From NCBI GenBank assembly GCA_949299015.1, contig CASFYT010000012.1, positions 53,243-117,242 of the forward strand: DNA of 64,000 nt. The letters run 5' to 3'. Below are positions 59,700-64,000 of the stretch, piece after piece. A program made the position numbers and the translations under genes. Origin of the DNA: an uncultured Bacillota bacterium (GTDB taxonomy: Bacteria > Bacillota_I > Bacilli_A > RFN20 > CAG-288). Below the pieces are notes generated by a model. It ran no database searches and was not told the origin of the DNA. It was given only the letters and a program-made list of their open reading frames with translations. Numbering within the stretch: the stretch's first letter is position 1; every line of letters starts with the position of its first letter.

Positions 59700-60103
59700 T
59701 CACGGAGATGGTTTGATTTCGATTTTCTATTTTTCCTTTTTTGAGATATAGTGGAAAGAGATGAGAAGCGCAAAAAATGATGTCGGCAGGAACGAGGATC
59801 ACAAGTTTCGCTGGATTCGGCCGGAAAAGCGGAACCGGACCACGGATTCCGTCATAGTAGGAGTAGAGCGGCTGGAGGGTATAGTAGTAAAAGCCTTCCG
59901 GAATCGGCACGTAACGATACCTCAGAAAGACCGAAAGGACATTCGCGATTCCGTGGAGAGAAGCGCGAGGAATCTGCAGATCATGGGTTGCAAAAAAAGA
60001 TGATGGCGACCGTCAGCCCGATGGTGCCGATGAGAAACGGAAGGACGGCAAAGGACCGGAGGACGATTCCCGATCTTTTCTTCTTCTCTTCTTTTTGTTT
60101 CAT
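59700..60103 (-). pseudogene. Small membrane protein gene broken in a T7 tract
   Basis: ATG at 60101-60103 follows AAAGGAAG and encodes MKQKEEKKKRSGIVLRSFAV and LPFLIGTIGLTVAIIFF, a basic start and a membrane helix. A stop comes at 59981-59983, just after a run of seven T (59992-59998, A on the plus strand). Removing one T joins it to a long open frame encoding ANVLSVFLRYRYVPIPEGFY and YYTLQPLYSYYDGIRGPVPL, then KLVILVPADIIFCASHLFPL, another membrane-like segment. This continuity suggests one protein with a frameshift, either real, slippage-regulated or a sequencing error. The 3' end of the frame is not defined, because it stays open into cdr. Confidence 0.45.
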
Positions 60104-60169
60104 TTCGAACTTCCTTTCACGGTTGAAGAAGAATCGCTCTCACCCGTCAACCTTTGATTCCTCTTCCAC

Positions 60170-60213
60170 AAAAAAACAAGCCGACGTCCCTGCCCCGATG
60201 GTGGGGCAGGGAC
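60170..60213 (-). terminator. Terminator of the LRR lipoprotein gene
   Basis: An 11-bp stem GTCCCTGCCCC (60186-60196) with GGGGCAGGGAC (60203-60213) and 6-nt loop; T-rich on the minus-strand 3' side. Confidence 0.92.
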
Positions 60214-60225
60214 AGGCTTCCGAAA

Positions 60226-62619
60226 TCAGCGGAACCAGACCTTGCTTCGATACTCGTCGCGAAGGTTGGTGGCGTTGGTGCTGGCATTGCCGACGTCGAC
60301 GGAAAGGGCCTCCGCATCCTCTTCCGAACTGCCGACCTTCCATCCGGAGGTGACGGCGAAGGTTGCCGAGGAGAGTTCATTGCAGCGATAGAATGCGCTC
60401 TTGCCGATGTACTCCAGATCCGTTCCGAAGGAGACGGTCGTCAGCTTCCGGCAGGCCTGGAAGGCGTGATCCTCGATGCGTCGGAGGGAGTCAGGGAGCG
60501 CGACTTCGGTCAAATCGTTGGTGGCGGAGCCAAAGGTCGCCGATCCGAAGGCGTAGCTCCCGATGGAAAGGGTTCCTTCCGTGAGGACAAGGGACGAGAG
60601 ATTCTCGTTCGAATAGAAGGCGTGATCTCCGATATGCTCCACTCCCTCGATCCGGACGGATGTGACAGTCGATTCATAGAAGGCGTGCGTGCCGATTTCG
60701 ACGCAGCCGTCGGGGATGACAATGGACGTCGCCTGGAGTCCCATGAAGGCCCAGGACTTGATGCGATAGGTCCTTCCCTCAATCGAATCCGGGAAGACCA
60801 CGTCCGTGCCCTTCCCCTCCGAGCCGATGAGATAGAGCGTCCCGTCCGTGTCTTCGTAGGTGAGGAAGCCATCGGCGGAATGGACGTTGCTGGAATCTCC
60901 CTCTCCTTCCTGGATCGACAGGGCGTAGTTGGCGACCATGCCATGGCTCTCTTCGCCCAGCTCCAGGGCCAGATCCGAATGGTTGTAGACGGTCGTCAGG
61001 GACGTATCGAATTCGAAGGCACAGGAACCGATTTCCACCAGCGTCGAGGGCAAAGTGACGGAAGTGATTCCCTTCAGGTTCCGGAAGGAGTACGCCGGGA
61101 TATGGGTGATGCCTTCCGGGAACGTCACGTGTCTCGCGATTTCCTGGCCGTCGATGAAGAGGGAGACGCTCGTGCTCGACAGATACTTGCTGTCGAAGCA
61201 GGTCATGTCGCAGTATTGCGCGATCGTCCCCTGGAAGCGAAGCTCCTTCAAGTCGTCCAATCCCGTATAGAAGTTGTTGTCGAAGACGTTATCCGGATAG
61301 AAGATGAGGGTTTCCAGGCCGGACATTCCGAAGCAGGCCTGGCCGATGCTGAGCACGTTCTTGAGGTCGACTTCCTTCAGGGAACAGCTGGCGAAGGCCG
61401 AGTTCCCGAGGCGGGTCAGGCCGTCTCCGAAATCGACGCTGCTGAGATTCTGGCACGCGTAGAAGGCATCGTCCTCTACGGTGTCGATGGCATCGGGAAG
61501 GGCGATTTCGGAAAGGTAGGCCTGGCCGTAGTAGGCCCCTTCGCCGATGATCGTCACGCTTCCGTCCTCCGGAAGGACCGTCGTCTGGAGGCCGACGACC
61601 AGCTTCTTCGTCGCCTTCTCGACCAAGCCGTTTCCGAGGACCTGATACCGGCTCTCCTCCTTCTGGGGCATCGTCATCTCTCGGAGGTTGTAGGAATAGG
61701 AGAAGGCCAGGGGAGCGACGAGGGTCAGGCTCGAGGGCAGGGCGATCGATTCCAGCGCAAGGCAGGCATAGAAGGCCTCTTTCCCGATTTCCTCCAACCC
61801 CTCCGAAAGCTGAACCCTCGACAGGCTGGAACAATAATTGAAGGCATCGTCGCCGATGCGCACCACGGAAGAAGGAACGTCGACGAGGGTGATGTCCTCC
61901 TCCTGGCGGAAGGCGCGCGACCCGATTTCCTTGACGGGGAGGCCGTCATATTCCTCGGGAACGTAGATCTGCGTCGCCGTCGATTCCCCGCGGCCGACGA
62001 GCGTATAGGAGCTTCCGTCCTCCGAAAGCTCGAATTCCAGTCCCTGCGTCGCTTCGCGATGGGCGCCACAGCGCGTGCAGACGCCGTCGACGAAGTCGTG
62101 TCCGAGAGCCGGTAGCGTCTCGCGCTCCTGGAAGACCTCGCCGCAGCGCGAACAGTGGCTCTCCGACGTGTATCCGTCTTCCGTGCAGGTCGGTTGCTTT
62201 CCGTTGTCGGCAACGACGTCATGGCCCAGGGGGCCGAAGTCCTTCTCCTCCTTCACCTGGCAACGGGAGCAGACGCGGACGCCATGGCCCCCTTCCGTGC
62301 AGGTCGGTTCAGGATCGTAGGCCCATTCGCCAAAGTCGTGACCCAGGGGCGCAATCCTCAGGTCGGCTTCCGACACCGGCTCCTCCCCGTCGGGATCGAG
62401 GAACAGCTCATCACACTCCGAGCATTGGTAGTGTTCCAAGGTTCCTTCTTCCGTACAGGTCGGATCCACTTGATCGAAGTGACGAAGGGCGTGGACGTGG
62501 GTAGAAAGAGAAGTGGATAGAACGCTGGAAGAGGATGAGGACGAAGACGAAGAAATTTCCTGACAGGAAAAAAGTGGAAGGAAAAAAGCGAACAACATGA
62601 AAAACTGTCGCAATTTCAT
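60226..62619 (-). CDS. BspA-like leucine-rich-repeat lipoprotein with CxxC repeats
   Basis: 797 residues from the ATG at 62619. Signal peptide KLRQFFMLFAFFLPLFSC with lipid Cys, Ser-rich linker, then four short repeats with PTCTE-E/G-G...C-S-x-C (for example PTCTEEGTLEHYQCSECDEL and PTCTEDGYTSESHCSRCGEV), each ending in a LGHDF-type motif. The rest is an LRR_5/BspA array: units like LVDVPSSVVRIGDDAFNYCS and EVDLKNVLSIGQACF repeated about 13 times. BspA-type proteins bind host matrix or other bacteria, so an adhesin role is likely. The promoter has a nine-C tract between -35 and -10, suggesting phase variation. Monocistronic with terminator. Confidence 0.9.
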   Translation of the reverse strand: MKLRQFFMLFAFFLPLFSCQEISSSSSSSSSSVLSTSLSTHVHALRHFDQVDPTCTEEGTLEHYQCSECDELFLDPDGEEPVSEADLRIAPLGHDFGEWAYDPEPTCTEGGHGVRVCSRCQVKEEKDFGPLGHDVVADNGKQPTCTEDGYTSESHCSRCGEVFQERETLPALGHDFVDGVCTRCGAHREATQGLEFELSEDGSSYTLVGRGESTATQIYVPEEYDGLPVKEIGSRAFRQEEDITLVDVPSSVVRIGDDAFNYCSSLSRVQLSEGLEEIGKEAFYACLALESIALPSSLTLVAPLAFSYSYNLREMTMPQKEESRYQVLGNGLVEKATKKLVVGLQTTVLPEDGSVTIIGEGAYYGQAYLSEIALPDAIDTVEDDAFYACQNLSSVDFGDGLTRLGNSAFASCSLKEVDLKNVLSIGQACFGMSGLETLIFYPDNVFDNNFYTGLDDLKELRFQGTIAQYCDMTCFDSKYLSSTSVSLFIDGQEIARHVTFPEGITHIPAYSFRNLKGITSVTLPSTLVEIGSCAFEFDTSLTTVYNHSDLALELGEESHGMVANYALSIQEGEGDSSNVHSADGFLTYEDTDGTLYLIGSEGKGTDVVFPDSIEGRTYRIKSWAFMGLQATSIVIPDGCVEIGTHAFYESTVTSVRIEGVEHIGDHAFYSNENLSSLVLTEGTLSIGSYAFGSATFGSATNDLTEVALPDSLRRIEDHAFQACRKLTTVSFGTDLEYIGKSAFYRCNELSSATFAVTSGWKVGSSEEDAEALSVDVGNASTNATNLRDEYRSKVWFR

Positions 62620-62640
62620 ATGCATTTTCTCCTTGCCAGT

Positions 62641-62671
62641 ATCCTACACCCCCCCCCGGACAAAAAGTCAA
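62641..62671 (-). promoter_or_regulatory. LRR lipoprotein promoter with poly-C/G tract in the spacer
   Basis: On the minus strand TTGACT (62666-62671) and TAGGAT (62641-62646) are separated by 19 bp that include nine consecutive G (plus-strand C, 62649-62657). Loss of two residues would give the ideal 17 bp. Confidence 0.55.
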
Positions 62672-63385
62672 TTCAATTCAGGAACAAATTCATGAGTCGA
62701 GTAAGGTCACTTCATCCCGTCCCGTTCCCATGAAAGGAGCGGATAGGAATTGCCTGCTCTATCGGTCCATACCGATCTCGTTCCGGACAAGCGCCTACCC
62801 GTCACGATTGGATTCCTCTCAGCATCATGAATCCAGCCCGTTCGAAAAGGACGCCATAGACCAGGAATCATCCCTACCCGATGGAAGGAAGAATCTTCCA
62901 TCGAAAATGAATCATTTTTATTTTCTTAAATGAAGATACTTTATTTCAAAATACCTTGATATTTCGCAGTAAGAATGGATGTCATACATGAAACATACAA
63001 TCTTCTACAACGATAGTTTCCATCGACTGCACGCTCAGAAGATGCGCCGTGGCGATACCTGCCTTTTCCAAAAGATTTCATAGCCCACTTCGCTGCCATC
63101 CTGACGATTGAAACGAAGAAGGCCCCGCAAAACTCCATCCGAGCAGAGACTTCTTTCCCTGTGTCGCCAATTTCCGTCTCAAACCAATCCAAGGACTCCA
63201 AAGCGATAGGAAATTTAATCAATAAGATAAACGCAATCCAGTCAAAGGCGACCGTCAAAGAGAGGATCCTGAATCGACCTTCTCTCCCGCCTAGGCTCGC
63301 CGTCAGCAAGGCAATCTCGGAAAGAGGAGAGACCGGGTGCCGGTATCGTTCTGCCCACTGCAGCTGATGCTTCAAGACCGCCTCG
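62672..63385. other. Region of uncertain coding content, debris
   Basis: About 700 bases without a convincing gene. A minus-strand frame (62941-63411) encodes a hydrophobic central segment and an ending FGKGRYRHGASSERAVDGNY; it has no ribosome site and its N-terminus overlaps the DUF4143 fragment. It may be the remains of a gene. An A/T-rich patch occurs at 62905-62945. Confidence 0.3.
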
Positions 63386-63630
63386 TCAGAGAGCCGATAT
63401 GGGGACGGCATAGACGTTATCCGTCACAGGATAGACGGATTCCGTGTTGCATACGACGACACCCGGGCCAATTCGATATCTGGACCCTTCCAGCTTCCGG
63501 AAGGCTTTCACTGCTTTGGAATCGTATTTTGTCCCGGTCTTGATTTCCACGGGATAAAGAGTGCCGTCCTTCAGCACGACAAGATCGATTTCGTTCCGAT
63601 CCTTGTCGCGGTAATTCTCACTTTTTAAAC
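63386..63630 (-). pseudogene. C-terminal fragment of a DUF4143-type AAA ATPase
   Basis: The minus-strand frame encodes DRNEIDLVV, then LKDGTLYPVEIKTGTKYDSK followed by AVKAFRKLEGSRYRIGPGVV and VCNTESVYPVTDNVYAVPIS. This is the nuclease-like DUF4143 end of AAA_14 ATPases (E-x-D-hydrophobic...P-V-E-I-K). The ATPase domain, some 330 residues, is missing, and the fragment begins near 63630 without a start. Such genes are common and often degrade; no complete copy is in the window. Confidence 0.7.
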
Positions 63631-63810
63631 ATTATAGGCTTAGCAGCTTTCATGAAAGAAGAAGCATTTTCAAGAAGAACTGAATGAGACAGGCAGTGCG
63701 GTTTCTATACGAACTCGATTTTTAGGCCTGATTCAACTTCTCTTTTTGGAGTCTTTCCAATTTTTTCCGATGTTTACGGCATTTTTCGGCATATTTCGGA
63801 AGCGTAGAAA

Positions 63811-63848
63811 TCAAAACGAACCCCGTACGAGTGACGTACAGAGTTCGT
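63811..63848 (-). terminator. Terminator-like hairpin downstream of tRNA-Trp
   Basis: ACGAAC and GTAC pair with GTAC and GTTCGT (63816-63848, with a small internal loop). On the minus strand TTTTGATTT follows, 12 bases beyond the tRNA CCA end. Confidence 0.7.
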
Positions 63849-63860
63849 ATAGTTTGCAGA

Positions 63861-63934
63861 TGGCGGGGGAGGAAAGAATCGAACTCTCGATAACGGTTTT
63901 GGAGACCGCTGTTATGCCACTTAACTACTCCCCC
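63861..63934 (-). tRNA. tRNA-Trp (anticodon CCA)
   Basis: 74 bases on the minus strand including an encoded CCA. Acceptor GGGGGAG pairs with CTCCCCC, D stem GTTA/TAAC, anticodon loop CTCCAAA in an AGCGGT/ACCGTT stem, and T arm GAGAG TTCGATT CTTTC. The sequence around CAGCGGTCTCCAAAACCG is typical of bacterial tRNA-Trp. Confidence 0.96.
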
Positions 63935-64000
63935 GGAAAGACAAGAGATAGTCTATCGATTTCACCATCCCTTGTCAATGAATCCCGGGCTATTTTCCCT

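Noticed and set aside
62941..63411. 156-codon minus-strand frame
   Set aside because: No ribosome site, its N-terminus overlaps the DUF4143 fragment, and the translation has no recognisable domain. It may be a remnant.

Overview
The window is a bacterial chromosome segment with a GC-rich coding style (C/G-ending codons, Shine-Dalgarno starts, tight overlapping operons). It suggests a fermentative, starch-using member of the Bacillota, probably a gut Bacilli/Erysipelotrichia-like lineage. The pointers are GlgD next to GlgC, an MsmX/UgpC-type sugar ABC ATPase, lipoproteins with serine-rich linkers, AdhE, the rsmB-rlmN-prpC-prkC-rsgA-rpe order typical of Bacillota, and CcpA-like operator boxes. 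Species assignment is inference; no rRNA is present.

Layout. 1-820: 3' end of dnaJ and its terminator. 820-9,500: an accessory island of secreted proteins, lower in GC in places. It holds a 5'-truncated lipoprotein gene followed by a 9-codon stump of a phosphatase gene, an IS1595-like element with a frameshifted transposase, a papain-like cysteine peptidase gene between two paralogous lipoprotein genes, a tyrosine phosphatase gene and a minus-strand operon of three related exported proteins. 9,500-13,000: an APH-fold kinase and adhE. 13,300-20,700: rpmB, then a housekeeping operon (membrane protein, rpe, rsgA, Ser/Thr kinase, PP2C phosphatase, rlmN, a degenerate rsmB), a small helical protein and rpmF. 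20,760-24,400: glgC-glgD-glgA. 24,600-28,100: an EF-G-like GTPase and a UMF1-type MFS transporter. 28,200-33,900: jetA-jetB-jetC (Wadjet/MksFEB condensin) with no jetD nuclease. 34,100-36,650: a DUF1624-like membrane protein and an acyl-CoA ligase. 36,700-56,600: a large acidic lipoprotein and then about 17 kb of co-oriented starch genes. 56,990-64,000: a Vat-like acetyltransferase, CoA-disulfide reductase, a frameshifted membrane protein, an LRR lipoprotein, gene debris and tRNA-Trp.

How the parts work together. The starch locus runs from a maltodextrin-binding lipoprotein through MalF/MalG permeases, a surface alpha-amylase, an ABC ATPase, two small lipoproteins, two TasA-like secreted proteins with a SipW-type signal peptidase, a lipoprotein with four repeated pullulanase-type modules, and a type I pullulanase that carries a fifth copy. 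It would bind and debranch starch at the surface, import the oligosaccharides, and feed the glycogen genes and AdhE-ended fermentation. Several of these promoters carry cre-like boxes.

Most notable: a condensin plasmid-defence operon without its nuclease; an ABC ATPase with about 470 extra residues including a long coiled coil; a SipW/TasA-like secretion module inside a starch operon; an RsmB homologue that has lost its catalytic motifs; and a probable phase-variable promoter with a nine-C tract.
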